From: Phycisphaerales bacterium
GTDB taxonomy: Bacteria > Planctomycetota > Phycisphaerae > Phycisphaerales > UBA1924
DNA length: 64,000 nucleotides
Direction: 5' to 3'
Assembly (NCBI GenBank): GCA_028279375.1
Contig: JANQNW010000023.1
Coordinates: forward strand, 1-64,000
In this document: positions 33,290 to 41,562 of the stretch, piece after piece
Position numbering within the stretch: position 1 is the stretch's first letter
Layout of the letters: each line of letters opens with the position of its first letter
The notes under the pieces: model-generated
Databases searched by the model: none
What the model was told of the DNA's origin: nothing
Seen by the model: the letters and a program-made list of their open reading frames with translations, nothing else
Program-made: the position numbers and the translations under genes

Positions 33290-35001
33290 TCTGCGCTGCT
33301 CGCCTCGGCGGGTTTTTCGCGGAGCCGGTCTATCACCTCACGCTGCATGATCTCAGCGGCTGCGAGCTCATCCACGGTCACGAGATCGGCGCCGAGACCC
33401 GAGGCAAGCATGCCGCGGCTGACGAAGTTGGCGCGCGCCGCGATGAAGGTGGTCGGCGCCAGCCTTCGGATCATCTCGCAGGCGCGCAGCGTCGCCTCGT
33501 CATCGGGGATCGTGAGTATGACTGCCTCGGCGCGTTCGACGCCCGCGGACTCGAGCACCGCTTCGTTCGACGCGTCGCCGAAGATGATGCGCCGTCCGAG
33601 CTTGGTCTGGGCGTCAACCGTCGCCGGATTGAGTTCGATGATGGTGCAGGCGACGCCGGCGGCCGTCAGGCGATCGACAACAGCGCGACCGACTGGACCG
33701 AACCCAGCGACGATGACGCGCTGGCGATCGTCGTCTTCGGTCAACTCCTCCGAGAAGACGTTCTTCCGCACCCAGGGCGCGACGGAAACCTGAGTGAATC
33801 GTCCTGAGAGAGACCGCCCGGCCGCCATGAGCAGTGGGGTGACAATCAGCGACAGCACGATGATGCTGACAAGTCGCGAGCCGAGATCGCGATCGATGAG
33901 TCCCTGTCCCAACCCAGCCTTCAGAATGACAAGACTGAACTCACCTCCTTGCGCAAGCGTGCATCCGGCGAGCACAGCGGTCGCCGCCGGAGCGCCTGCG
34001 GCCCACGAGGCCAATGAGATGGCGCCGCCTTTCAGCACGACGAGCAATCCTGCGCCAAGGATCACGATCCACCAGGAGTCCACGAGCGTGCGCGGATCGA
34101 CGACCATGCCCACGGCCGTGAAGAAAGCGGCCATGAAGAGATCGCGCGCCGGTCCGATCTGCCCACTCAGTTGATGGCGGAAGGGGGTGTCGGCGAGCAC
34201 GACGCCGGCGAGAAATGCGCCGAGTTCATGGCTGAATCCCAGGGCGTGCGTGCCCGCGGCGGCCCCGATGGCGGCGGCGACGCTCAGGCTCAGCGTCACC
34301 TCCGGAGAGCGCGAACGCGCTGCTTCTCGAAGCAGATAGGGCAACGCAAAACGTCCGACGACGACGATCATCAGCACACCGGCGAGGCTGCGGAAAGCTT
34401 GCCAAAGTTCATCCCAGAGACCGTCGTGAAATGTGATTGAGGACTCCCCGGCGCCGCCGGCGGCGCTTGCGAGCACGGGAATCAGCACGAGCACGAGCGG
34501 CACGGCCAGATCCTGCACGATCAGGATGGCGAATGACAGCCTTCCAGGGGACTGATGCAGTTCCTTCCGCTCTGTCAATGTCCGCAGCACGACCGCGGTC
34601 GAGGACATCGTCAGGGCCAGGCTGACGATGATCGCCACCGGCGTTGGGAGCCCGAAGGCGAGACCGATGCCCCAGCCAATCGCGGCGCAGAGCAGGACGG
34701 ATCCGAGGCCGGCGCCCAGCAGGACCGCGGCGCCGCGCCTGATGGCGTCGAGATGGATCTGGAGTCCGATCCCGAAGAGCAGGAGGATGATCGCGAAGTC
34801 GGTGATGAGCTCGAGCGCGTCCTCTGCGACGACGCCGGTCGCATTCGGTCCGAGGATCACACCAGTAACGAGAAACGCCGGCACGACGGCCACACGAAAA
34901 CGCTGCGCCAGCGTCGCGATCAGCCCGGCGGAGGCGAGCACGATGACCATGGCCATCAGCGTGGCGTGGGCTTCATCGGCGATCATGAGTGGAAGCGGCA
35001 T
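33286..35001 (-). CDS. CPA2-family cation:proton antiporter with TrkA-N domain (KefB/KefC-like)
   Basis: 571 aa. Residues about 5-395 contain about 12 membrane helices with family marks ILGPNATGV, LLLFGIGLQ, VQDLAVPLVLVL, GFSHELGAFLAGVVLAD, AAFFTAVGM and CTLAQGGEFSLV. After a linker the cytoplasmic RCK/TrkA-N domain begins at about 430 (RVIVAGFGPVGRAVVDRL), with an acidic strand-2 end (IIELNP) for NAD(H) and FGDASNEAVLESAG. It probably exchanges K+ or Na+ for H+ across the inner membrane under nucleotide control; the ion cannot be told. ATG 35001 has a TACTAT 9 nt upstream and no Shine-Dalgarno. It is divergent from the NDUFA9-like gene and convergent with trxB. Confidence 0.92.
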   Translation of the reverse strand: MPLPLMIADEAHATLMAMVIVLASAGLIATLAQRFRVAVVPAFLVTGVILGPNATGVVAEDALELITDFAIILLLFGIGLQIHLDAIRRGAAVLLGAGLGSVLLCAAIGWGIGLAFGLPTPVAIIVSLALTMSSTAVVLRTLTERKELHQSPGRLSFAILIVQDLAVPLVLVLIPVLASAAGGAGESSITFHDGLWDELWQAFRSLAGVLMIVVVGRFALPYLLREAARSRSPEVTLSLSVAAAIGAAAGTHALGFSHELGAFLAGVVLADTPFRHQLSGQIGPARDLFMAAFFTAVGMVVDPRTLVDSWWIVILGAGLLVVLKGGAISLASWAAGAPAATAVLAGCTLAQGGEFSLVILKAGLGQGLIDRDLGSRLVSIIVLSLIVTPLLMAAGRSLSGRFTQVSVAPWVRKNVFSEELTEDDDRQRVIVAGFGPVGRAVVDRLTAAGVACTIIELNPATVDAQTKLGRRIIFGDASNEAVLESAGVERAEAVILTIPDDEATLRACEMIRRLAPTTFIAARANFVSRGMLASGLGADLVTVDELAAAEIMQREVIDRLREKPAEASSAD

Positions 35002-35010
35002 CGGGGGCGA

Positions 35011-35016
35011 ATAGTA
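35011..35016 (-). promoter_or_regulatory. -10 of the antiporter gene, near-leaderless
   Basis: Minus-strand TACTAT ending 9 nt before ATG 35001. No clear -35. Confidence 0.4.
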
Positions 35017-35062
35017 CTCTCTGCGCGCGCCTGAGCACGTGGAAACATCGATTCAGACTGCG

Positions 35063-35092
35063 TTGCCGCAAAGTCGCCCGTGGCGATAGACT
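35063..35092 (+). promoter_or_regulatory. Promoter of the NDUFA9-like gene
   Basis: TTGCCG (35063-35068), an 18-bp spacer and TAGACT (35087-35092), with a short leader bearing the strong AGGAGGT 6 nt before ATG 35118. Confidence 0.5.
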
Positions 35093-35117
35093 CCGTGCTC
35101 TACCAGGAGGTGGATTC

Positions 35118-36110
35118 ATGACGACGGAATCGAGCGGACTGGCGGAGGGCGTGCGAGCGACGGTGGCCGTGACCGGCGCGACCGGATTCGTCGGACGCCA
35201 TGTCGTGCAGAAGCTGGTCGATCACGGTTACGGCGTCCGCGCGCTTTATCGCGATCAGCAAAAGGCGATCGACGCGCTGCCGGTCGATGGTGTGACCCCC
35301 GTGCGCGGCGACGTCTTCGATCGCGGCGCCATGGAGGAACTCGTCTCGGGCTGCGACGCGATCGTGCACCTCGTCGGGATCCGACTGGAGGTCGGCCGGT
35401 CGATCACCTACGAGCGGATGCATGTCGAGGCGACCCAGCGGGTCATCGACGCGGCGCAGAAGCAGTGTGTCTGGCGCCTTGTGCATATGTCAGCCCTGGG
35501 CGTTCGTCCGGAGTCCCGCGCTGAGTATCAGACTTCCAAGTTCCGTGCTGAGACGCTCGTCCGGCGCAGCCCGCTTGACTGGACGATCTTCCGGCCGTCG
35601 TTGATCGTGGGGGCCGGCGGCGAGTTCAACGCGCTCGTCGAGGGCTGGGCCACCGGCCATGAGCCGCCACACAAGTTCATGCCGTACTTCTTCCGGAATC
35701 AGGCGCTTCCTGGTGAGCTGACGCTGAGCGGTCGCGCGCAGCCGGTGCATGTGGATGACGTGGCGCGTGCTGTGGTCGAGTCGATTGACTGCGAGGACGC
35801 GAGCGGCGAGGTCTATGAGCTTGGCGGTCCGGACGCGATGAACTGGATTGATCTTCTGAACACGATGAAGCAGTTCGTTCCCCGGGCGAATCCCAAGATC
35901 AAGCCGAAGGGCGTTTCAGGAGAGTTCGCGCATTACGGCGCGCTCGCCGCGCAGAAACTCGGCGCCGGTCGGTTCCTTCCATTCGGGCCGTCCGAGCCGA
36001 TCATGGCCATGGATGACAACACCTGCGAGATCGCGAAGGCGAGGGCCCATCTGCGATTCGACCCGCTCTCGCTTGAAGCGTGCCTCCGCGGCGAGGCCGC
36101 GCACGCCTGA
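35118..36110 (+). CDS. NAD(P)-binding atypical SDR (NDUFA9/complex I subunit-like epimerase family)
   Basis: A 330-aa atypical short-chain dehydrogenase. The Rossmann motif is VAVTGATGFVGRHVV (about 16-30). DAIVHLVGI and RLVHMSALGV follow, then EYQTSKFRAETLVRRSPLDWTIFRPSLIVG, where the Y-x3-K pair is present (YQTSK). This arrangement is that of the NDUFA9/YlbE-type group. Bacterial members are usually stand-alone cytoplasmic proteins of uncertain role, often near lipid or quinone genes; no complex I genes occur here. AGGAGGT 6 nt before ATG 35118 is the best ribosome site in the window. The SLC1-type symporter follows in 46 bp. Confidence 0.85.
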   Translation: MTTESSGLAEGVRATVAVTGATGFVGRHVVQKLVDHGYGVRALYRDQQKAIDALPVDGVTPVRGDVFDRGAMEELVSGCDAIVHLVGIRLEVGRSITYERMHVEATQRVIDAAQKQCVWRLVHMSALGVRPESRAEYQTSKFRAETLVRRSPLDWTIFRPSLIVGAGGEFNALVEGWATGHEPPHKFMPYFFRNQALPGELTLSGRAQPVHVDDVARAVVESIDCEDASGEVYELGGPDAMNWIDLLNTMKQFVPRANPKIKPKGVSGEFAHYGALAAQKLGAGRFLPFGPSEPIMAMDDNTCEIAKARAHLRFDPLSLEACLRGEAAHA

Positions 36111-36156
36111 GTTCCTCCTTCCAGTCTGAGAGCGTGCGCCGAACGCCGGAGACCCC

Positions 36157-37500
36157 ATGCAGAAGAAGACGAACCTGCTGACCGCGCTGATCATCGCCGG
36201 CCTCGCGCTGGGCGTGCTGATCGGGCACTTCTTCCTGTGGGACTCGACGGCGACCCCGGAGAAGATCGCCGAGGTCACCGGGGGCTGGAAGACCGCAGGC
36301 GAACTCGTTCTCATTCGCCCGCTCAAGCTCATCACCATTCCGCTCATCTTCACGAGTGTGATGGTCGGCATCACGTCGGTCGGCGACGCGCGCAAACTGG
36401 GCGTCATCGGTGTCGCGACGCTTGTCTTCTATCTGCTGACCATGGTGCTTGCCGTTGGCACGGGCGTCACGCTCGGGGCGACGATCAAGCCCGGCGACGG
36501 CATTCCGCCGGAAGTGATCGCTCAGGCGCAGTCGACAGGGGCCGCGGTCGTCGCAGAGCGCGGTCAGGATGTCGCGGCCGGCGGTGGACTCGGCGCTGCG
36601 TGGATCAACATTCTGCGCCTCATGATTCCCGAGAACTTCGTCGACGCCGCCGCGAGCGGGCGGGCGCTGTCAATCATCACGGCCACCATCGTCCTCGCCA
36701 TCGGGCTGCTCCTGGCAGGGAAAGAGGGCGAGCCATTCATTCGCGTCGTGCAGTCGCTTCACGAGGCGCTGATGATCATCGTGCGCTTCATTCTCTGGCT
36801 CATGCCCATCGGCGTGCTCCTGCTGGTCGCGTGGGCCGTGGGATCAATGGGGCTCAAGAATCTCGCGGGCGCGCTTGCGGCATATGTCGTCACGGTGATC
36901 GCCGGGCTCGGGGTGCATATGTTCATCGCTCTGCCACTCGTGCTTTTCATCGCGACGCGCGTCAATCCATACAAGTTCATGTGGTCGATCCGCTCAGCGC
37001 TCTTTACGGCCTTCGGCACGTCGTCGAGCATGGCGACGCTCCCCGTCACAATTGAGGCCACGAGCGATCTCGGCGGTTGCTCGAAGCGCTCCAGCGGAAT
37101 CGTGCTCCCGCTTGGGGCCACTGTGAACATGGACGGCACGGCGCTCTACCAGGGAATTGCCGTCATCTTCATGTTCCAGGCATTCGGCTACGACCTCGGT
37201 TTCGCCCAGTACCTCGTGATCGTCCTGACGGCGACGCTCGCGGCCGTCGGCGCGGCTGGCGTCCCGGGCGGGAGTCTCGTGACCACGCTCATCATCATCA
37301 ACGCCGTGAATACAACGCTCGCCGGCGTTGATGACGTCGATCCGCTGCCGCTGGCGGCGATCGGGTTGGTCATCGGCGTCGATCGAATCCTCGATATGTG
37401 CCGCACGACGGTGAACGTGTGGGGCGACTCCGTCGGGGCGCGCATCATCACGCGCATCGCGCCGGATACACCAGAAGAGCGAGAGAAAGCGTTCGCCTGA
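36157..37500 (+). CDS. Dicarboxylate/amino acid:cation symporter (DAACS/SLC1 family)
   Basis: A 447-aa inner-membrane transporter with about eight helices plus two re-entrant hairpins. HP1 has the serine-rich GTSSSMATLPVTIEA, TM7 has the NMDGTALYQG motif that binds Na+ and substrate carboxylate, and HP2 is represented by AAVGAAGVPGGSLV. The TM8 segment reads VDRILDMCRTTVNVWGD, with the conserved Asp and Arg of glutamate/C4-dicarboxylate carriers. Uptake of glutamate, aspartate or C4-dicarboxylates with Na+ or H+ is expected; the substrate is not resolved by sequence. ATG 36157 lies 46 bp after the SDR gene in the same direction and is probably cotranscribed. Confidence 0.93.
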   Translation: MQKKTNLLTALIIAGLALGVLIGHFFLWDSTATPEKIAEVTGGWKTAGELVLIRPLKLITIPLIFTSVMVGITSVGDARKLGVIGVATLVFYLLTMVLAVGTGVTLGATIKPGDGIPPEVIAQAQSTGAAVVAERGQDVAAGGGLGAAWINILRLMIPENFVDAAASGRALSIITATIVLAIGLLLAGKEGEPFIRVVQSLHEALMIIVRFILWLMPIGVLLLVAWAVGSMGLKNLAGALAAYVVTVIAGLGVHMFIALPLVLFIATRVNPYKFMWSIRSALFTAFGTSSSMATLPVTIEATSDLGGCSKRSSGIVLPLGATVNMDGTALYQGIAVIFMFQAFGYDLGFAQYLVIVLTATLAAVGAAGVPGGSLVTTLIIINAVNTTLAGVDDVDPLPLAAIGLVIGVDRILDMCRTTVNVWGDSVGARIITRIAPDTPEEREKAFA

Positions 37501-37517
37501 CGCGGCGCACCGCGGGC

Positions 37518-39314
37518 TCAGTCTTCCGCGGGCGCCGTGGATGCGACATACACCTCGGCGAGTTGCTCAGCGTCCACCGGACTCGGCGCATCGGCCATCA
37601 GGTCGCTGCCGATCGCCGTTTTCGGGAACGCGATGACGTCGCGGATGTTGTCCGTGTCGCAGAGATGCATGATCACCCGGTCAACACCCATCGCGATGCC
37701 GCCGTGCGGCGGAGCGCCGTGGCGGAATGCGCCCATCAGGAAGCCGAACTTCGTCTCCGCCTCCTCGTCGCTGAGTCCGAGGAGCTTGAAGACCGTCTTC
37801 TGAATATTCGCATCGTGGATTCGGATGCTGCCGCCGCCGAGCTCTGAGCCGTTGAGGACGAAGTCATAGGCGTCTGATCGCACGTTGGCGGTGTCGGACT
37901 CCATCTTCGAAACGTCCTCCGGCTTGGGCGCGGTGAACGGGTGATGCAGCGAGTTCCATCGATTCTGTTCGTCGTCCCATTCGACCATGGGGAAATCGAC
38001 GACCCAGAGGAAGTTCCATTTCTCGCCCCACGCCGGAATCATGTCCATGTCCCTGGCGATCTTCAGGCGAAGTTCACCCAGAGAACGCGAGACGACGTTG
38101 TAGGTGTCCGCGCCGAACGCAATGAGGTCGCCCTCTTCGAGGCCGAGCTTGTCGACGAGCGCCGGGCGCACATCCTGGATGAACTTCGCGACGCCCGACA
38201 CGAACTCACCGCCCTCCAGCTTCGTGACGGGGAGTCCGCCTGCGCCGAACTGCTTGACGAACTCCGCGTAGGCGTCCGTCATCTTGCGCGTGAGCTTCCC
38301 GGCGCCACCCGGAACGCGCATCGCCTTGACGACGCCGCCCTTTTCGATGGCGCCCGTGAAGACCTTGAAGTCCGTCGAGCCGGCGATGTCGCTGACATCG
38401 ACAAGCTCCAGACCGAATCGCGTGTCAGGCCGGTCGGAGCCGAATCGGTCCATCGCCTCGTGGTAACTCATATGGGGCACGTCGCCGATATCGACGTTCA
38501 GAATCTCCTTCCAGATCTCCTTGAAGAGGCCGGTGATCGTCTCGAGCACGTCCTTTTGTTCGATGAAGGACATCTCGATGTCGAGCTGCGTGAACTCGGG
38601 CTGGCGGTCCGCGCGAAGGTCCTCGTCGCGAAAGCACTTCACGATCTGGAAGTAGCGCTCCATCCCCGAGACCATGAGGATCTGCTTCAGAATCTGCGGA
38701 CTCTGCGGCAAAGCGTAGAACGAGCCGGGCTGATGACGCGAGGGCACCAGGAAGTCACGCGCGCCTTCAGGCGTCGTCTTGAAGAGGACCGGCGTTTCGA
38801 CTTCCGTGAAGCCGACCTCCGAGAGATACCGGCGCATGATCTGGCAGACTCGAGCGCGCGTGCGCAGTATCTCCTGCATGCGCGGCCGCCGCAGATCGAC
38901 GTAGCGATAGCGGAGGCGATTCTCCTCGTTCGGCAGACTCTCCTTGTCCGTCGGCTTGAACGGAATGTCCTGCGCGACATTGAGCACATCGAGCGTTCGG
39001 ATGACCACTTCGATCTCACCCGTGTCGAGCTTCGGATTGGAGCCGCCATCGCGCTTGCGGACGTATCCGGTGACGCCGATGACATCTTCTCCGCGCAGCT
39101 TGTCGGCGCGCTCGACGATTTCCTTTCCCGAGTCTTCGGCGTCGAAGACGATTTGTGTGATCCCGTCCCGATCGCGGAGGTCGAGGAAGACAAGTCCTTC
39201 GCCGTGCGAACGCACGGAGTCGACCCAGCCGGCGAGCGCGACATCGGCGCCGTTGTCATCCAGGCGCAGCGCGCCGCAACTGTGGGTCCGATACTTGTTG
39301 GGAGAGATGCTCAT
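37518..39314 (-). CDS. aspS: Aspartyl-tRNA synthetase (bacterial type)
   Basis: A class II synthetase of 598 aa. The N-terminal OB anticodon-binding domain is at about 1-110 (LAGWVDSVRSHGEGLVFLDLRDRDG). The catalytic core has motif 1, motif 2 FRDEDLRADRQPEFTQLDIE, the flipping loop, and motif 3 GGIAMGVDRVIMHL. The bacterial GAD insertion lies at about 290-420. ALPQSPQILKQILMVSG is the Q-S-P-Q aspartate-specificity loop. ATG 39314 has GGAG about 7 nt upstream, and a TATACT lies about 45 nt upstream. Whether the enzyme also charges tRNA-Asn cannot be decided by eye. It is convergent with the symporter and divergent from lpxB. Confidence 0.96.
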   Translation of the reverse strand: MSISPNKYRTHSCGALRLDDNGADVALAGWVDSVRSHGEGLVFLDLRDRDGITQIVFDAEDSGKEIVERADKLRGEDVIGVTGYVRKRDGGSNPKLDTGEIEVVIRTLDVLNVAQDIPFKPTDKESLPNEENRLRYRYVDLRRPRMQEILRTRARVCQIMRRYLSEVGFTEVETPVLFKTTPEGARDFLVPSRHQPGSFYALPQSPQILKQILMVSGMERYFQIVKCFRDEDLRADRQPEFTQLDIEMSFIEQKDVLETITGLFKEIWKEILNVDIGDVPHMSYHEAMDRFGSDRPDTRFGLELVDVSDIAGSTDFKVFTGAIEKGGVVKAMRVPGGAGKLTRKMTDAYAEFVKQFGAGGLPVTKLEGGEFVSGVAKFIQDVRPALVDKLGLEEGDLIAFGADTYNVVSRSLGELRLKIARDMDMIPAWGEKWNFLWVVDFPMVEWDDEQNRWNSLHHPFTAPKPEDVSKMESDTANVRSDAYDFVLNGSELGGGSIRIHDANIQKTVFKLLGLSDEEAETKFGFLMGAFRHGAPPHGGIAMGVDRVIMHLCDTDNIRDVIAFPKTAIGSDLMADAPSPVDAEQLAEVYVASTAPAED

Positions 39315-39456
39315 CGTGGGCTCCGCCGGGTGTCTACAGAGTGAGGCGGGGAGTATATCGGTGATCCTGCTCCCCGCTTCCGGCTGATCGATTCCGCTCG
39401 CCCGGAGGCAGGCTACGATGTCCGTTCTTGTCAGGTCCACGAGGTGAGCCAGCGAC

Positions 39457-40713
39457 GTGTCAGCGAGATCGCAAGAGCCAGTTCTGTTCTTCACGGCCTT
39501 CGAGCCGAGCGGCGATGATCACGCCGCGGCCGCGATCACCGAGCTGCGCCGGCGCCATCCGAACCTGAAGATCTACGCCTGGGGCGGGCCGAAGATGGAG
39601 GCGGCAGGCGCCGAGATCATTCGCGGCGCCATCGACGACGCCGTCGTCGGACTCCCCGGCTTCCGCAAGATCAATGACCACCTCAGCTACAACCGCAAGA
39701 TCGGGCGCTGGCTCGACAAGCATCGTGTCACTGTCCACATCCCGGTGGACTCGCCTGCAGCGAACTTCCCGATCTGCAAGCTGACCAAGACGCGCGGGAT
39801 CAAGGTCGTCCACCTCGTCGCACCGCAACTCTGGGCGTGGGGGGGCTGGCGCATCGCCAAGCTGCGACGCCGCACGGACCACGTCATGTGCCTGCTTCCC
39901 TTCGAGCAGCGCTGGATGGAGGTCCGAGGCGTGCAGGCGACGTTCGTCGGGCATCCCCTGTTCGATCACGCGCCGATTCTCGATGACCCTGAAGGCGTCC
40001 GCGCGACATTCCCTGACAGTCCCATGAAGCTGGCGATCATGCCGGGATCCAGACCCGGTGAGATCAAGAACAACTTCCATTTGCTCCTTCGCACGTTCCG
40101 GCTGCTTCGGAAGCACCGCCCCGAGGTGACGGCCGTGATCCCCGCGACGACGCCGCAGGTCGAAGAGCGACTTCGGCAGATGGCTGACGAGATCGGCGGC
40201 TGGCCTGAGGGGCTGCACATGATCATCGGCGACGCCGACCTTGTCATCGATTGGTGTGACGCGGCGCTGGCGGTCTCGGGAACGGTCACACTCCAGATTG
40301 CGCGCCAGCACAAGCCGATGGTCGTCGTCTACAAGGCAGGCCGGCTGATCTACCACCTGCTGGCGCGCTGGCTCATTCAGACAGAGAGCTTCGCGCTGCC
40401 GAATGTGATCGCCGGTTCGCGCATTGTGCCGGAGTTCATTCCCTACTTCGGAGGACCGGAGCGACTCTTCGTCGAGGTCGATCGACTGCTCTCTGATCCC
40501 ACGGCTGGGCGGCTTCAGCGGCAGGAGCTTGTCGAGCTGGCGTCCCGCTTCGACGGGCGCGTCGCGGCGCGCGGCGCCGCCGATTGCATCGAACAGTTTG
40601 CCGGCATTGAGCACCGGGATCCTGTGGAGGCGCCTGACACCGACGAGGAGCCGCTCGTCGTCCAGACGACCGTCGGCGCCCGGCGCGGCGCGACGGGATC
40701 GATCTCACCCTGA
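39457..40713 (+). CDS. lpxB: Lipid-A-disaccharide synthase
   Basis: Transfers UDP-2,3-diacylglucosamine onto lipid X to make the lipid A disaccharide, at the inner face of the inner membrane (GT19). TAFEPSGDDHAA at the N-terminus, YAWGGPKMEAAGAEII, HLVAPQLWAWGGWRIAKLRR, FVGHPLFD, IMPGSRPGEI and AVSGTVTLQIA are the family's landmarks. Length 418 aa, with a C-terminal extension of about 35 variable residues. The start is GTG 39457 with GAGGTGA 9 nt upstream. Together with lpxK, hldE and GT9 at the other end of the window, it shows that this organism makes lipid A. Confidence 0.93.
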   Translation: MSARSQEPVLFFTAFEPSGDDHAAAAITELRRRHPNLKIYAWGGPKMEAAGAEIIRGAIDDAVVGLPGFRKINDHLSYNRKIGRWLDKHRVTVHIPVDSPAANFPICKLTKTRGIKVVHLVAPQLWAWGGWRIAKLRRRTDHVMCLLPFEQRWMEVRGVQATFVGHPLFDHAPILDDPEGVRATFPDSPMKLAIMPGSRPGEIKNNFHLLLRTFRLLRKHRPEVTAVIPATTPQVEERLRQMADEIGGWPEGLHMIIGDADLVIDWCDAALAVSGTVTLQIARQHKPMVVVYKAGRLIYHLLARWLIQTESFALPNVIAGSRIVPEFIPYFGGPERLFVEVDRLLSDPTAGRLQRQELVELASRFDGRVAARGAADCIEQFAGIEHRDPVEAPDTDEEPLVVQTTVGARRGATGSISP

Positions 40714-40714
40714 A

Positions 40715-40800
40715 TGGGCCCGGTGGGAGTCGAACCCACACCCCCGCGAACGGGGAGCGGATTTTAAGTCCGCCGCGTCTACCAGTTCCGCCACAGGCCC
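40715..40800 (-). tRNA. tRNA-Leu, anticodon TAA
   Basis: 86 nt on the minus strand. The acceptor GGGCCTG pairs with CGGGCCC (one G-U). The anticodon stem GCGGA/TCCGC holds loop CTTAAAA, so the anticodon is TAA. The long variable arm (CTCCCCGTTCGCGGGGGT) is of class II type, as in Leu tRNAs, and the T arm GTGGG-TTCGACT-CCCAC is canonical. The 3' CCA is not encoded. It lies 1 bp beyond the lpxB stop, on the opposite strand. Confidence 0.97.
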
Positions 40801-40970
40801 GTTCGATGCCGGGACGCAGAAGCTTATCGGCTGCGTCGCATCACGGAGAGGCAGGGGACGTCGACACGCGCCCGAACTGAGTGGTGATCTTCTTTTGGCT
40901 TGCCCTCGCGACGCTGGTCGGCGAGGATCGACTCCGCCGGCGGCGCAACTGCGAGAGACGCTCCTGATCC

Positions 40971-41558
40971 ATGTCAACGACGACGCGAAAGACGTTCTTC
41001 GACGGGGCCGACAGGCCGCCCGACGATCAGCAGATCGCCGAGGATGTCGTGACAGAGGTCTACGAGGTGCTTCGCGCGATGGCGATTCGGCAGATGGCGA
41101 ATGAGCCATCGAGTCACACGCTGCAGCCGACGGCGCTCGTCCACGAAGCATTCCTGCGACTCCAGAAGAGCGGCGATGCGCGCTGGGAGAATCGGGCGCA
41201 CTACCTGGCCGCCGCGGCGACCGCGATGCGCCGCATTCTCATCGAGCGCGCCCGGCGCGTCGCCGGCCCCAAACGTGGCGGCGACAGGAAACGCGTCATT
41301 CTCGAGACCGAACAGTTGACGTTCGAAGCCGACGCCGAGGAGCTGATTCATCTCGACGAGGCGTTGGATGAGCTCGAGACGATGGATCCACGCATGGGCC
41401 GCATCATCGCGCTGCGCTTCTTCGTCGGGCTGACGGTCGAAGAGACTGCGATCGCGCTCGATCTCTCACCGCGGACGGTCAAGCGAGAGTGGGCGTGCGC
41501 CCGCGCCTGGCTGTATCAGAAGGTGACCGGGCTCAGCATCTCTGGAGATTCGGACTGA
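40971..41558 (+). CDS. ECF-type RNA polymerase sigma factor (Planctomycetota-type subfamily)
   Basis: 195 aa. Region 2 is at about 20-90 (VYEVLRAMAIRQMANE, LQPTALVHEAFLRLQKSG, RAHYLAAAATAMRRILIERAR) and region 4 at about 125-180 (LETMDPRMGRIIALRFFVGLTVEETAIALDLSPRTVKREWACARAWL). The sequence LQPTALVHEAFLRL is the hallmark of the TIGR02999-like subfamily that is expanded in Planctomycetota and Acidobacteria and often sits next to Ser/Thr kinases with TPR or WD40 tails. Consistently, such a kinase lies next to it, but convergently, with a 4-bp gap. No anti-sigma factor gene is seen. It probably recruits RNA polymerase to a small stress or surface regulon. Confidence 0.9.
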   Translation: MSTTTRKTFFDGADRPPDDQQIAEDVVTEVYEVLRAMAIRQMANEPSSHTLQPTALVHEAFLRLQKSGDARWENRAHYLAAAATAMRRILIERARRVAGPKRGGDRKRVILETEQLTFEADAEELIHLDEALDELETMDPRMGRIIALRFFVGLTVEETAIALDLSPRTVKREWACARAWLYQKVTGLSISGDSD

Positions 41559-41562
41559 CGCC

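Noticed and set aside
37941-39344. Long open frame (467 codons) antisense to aspS
   Set aside because: Its translation has no family character and lies fully opposite a textbook synthetase; GC-rich codons leave the opposite frame open.
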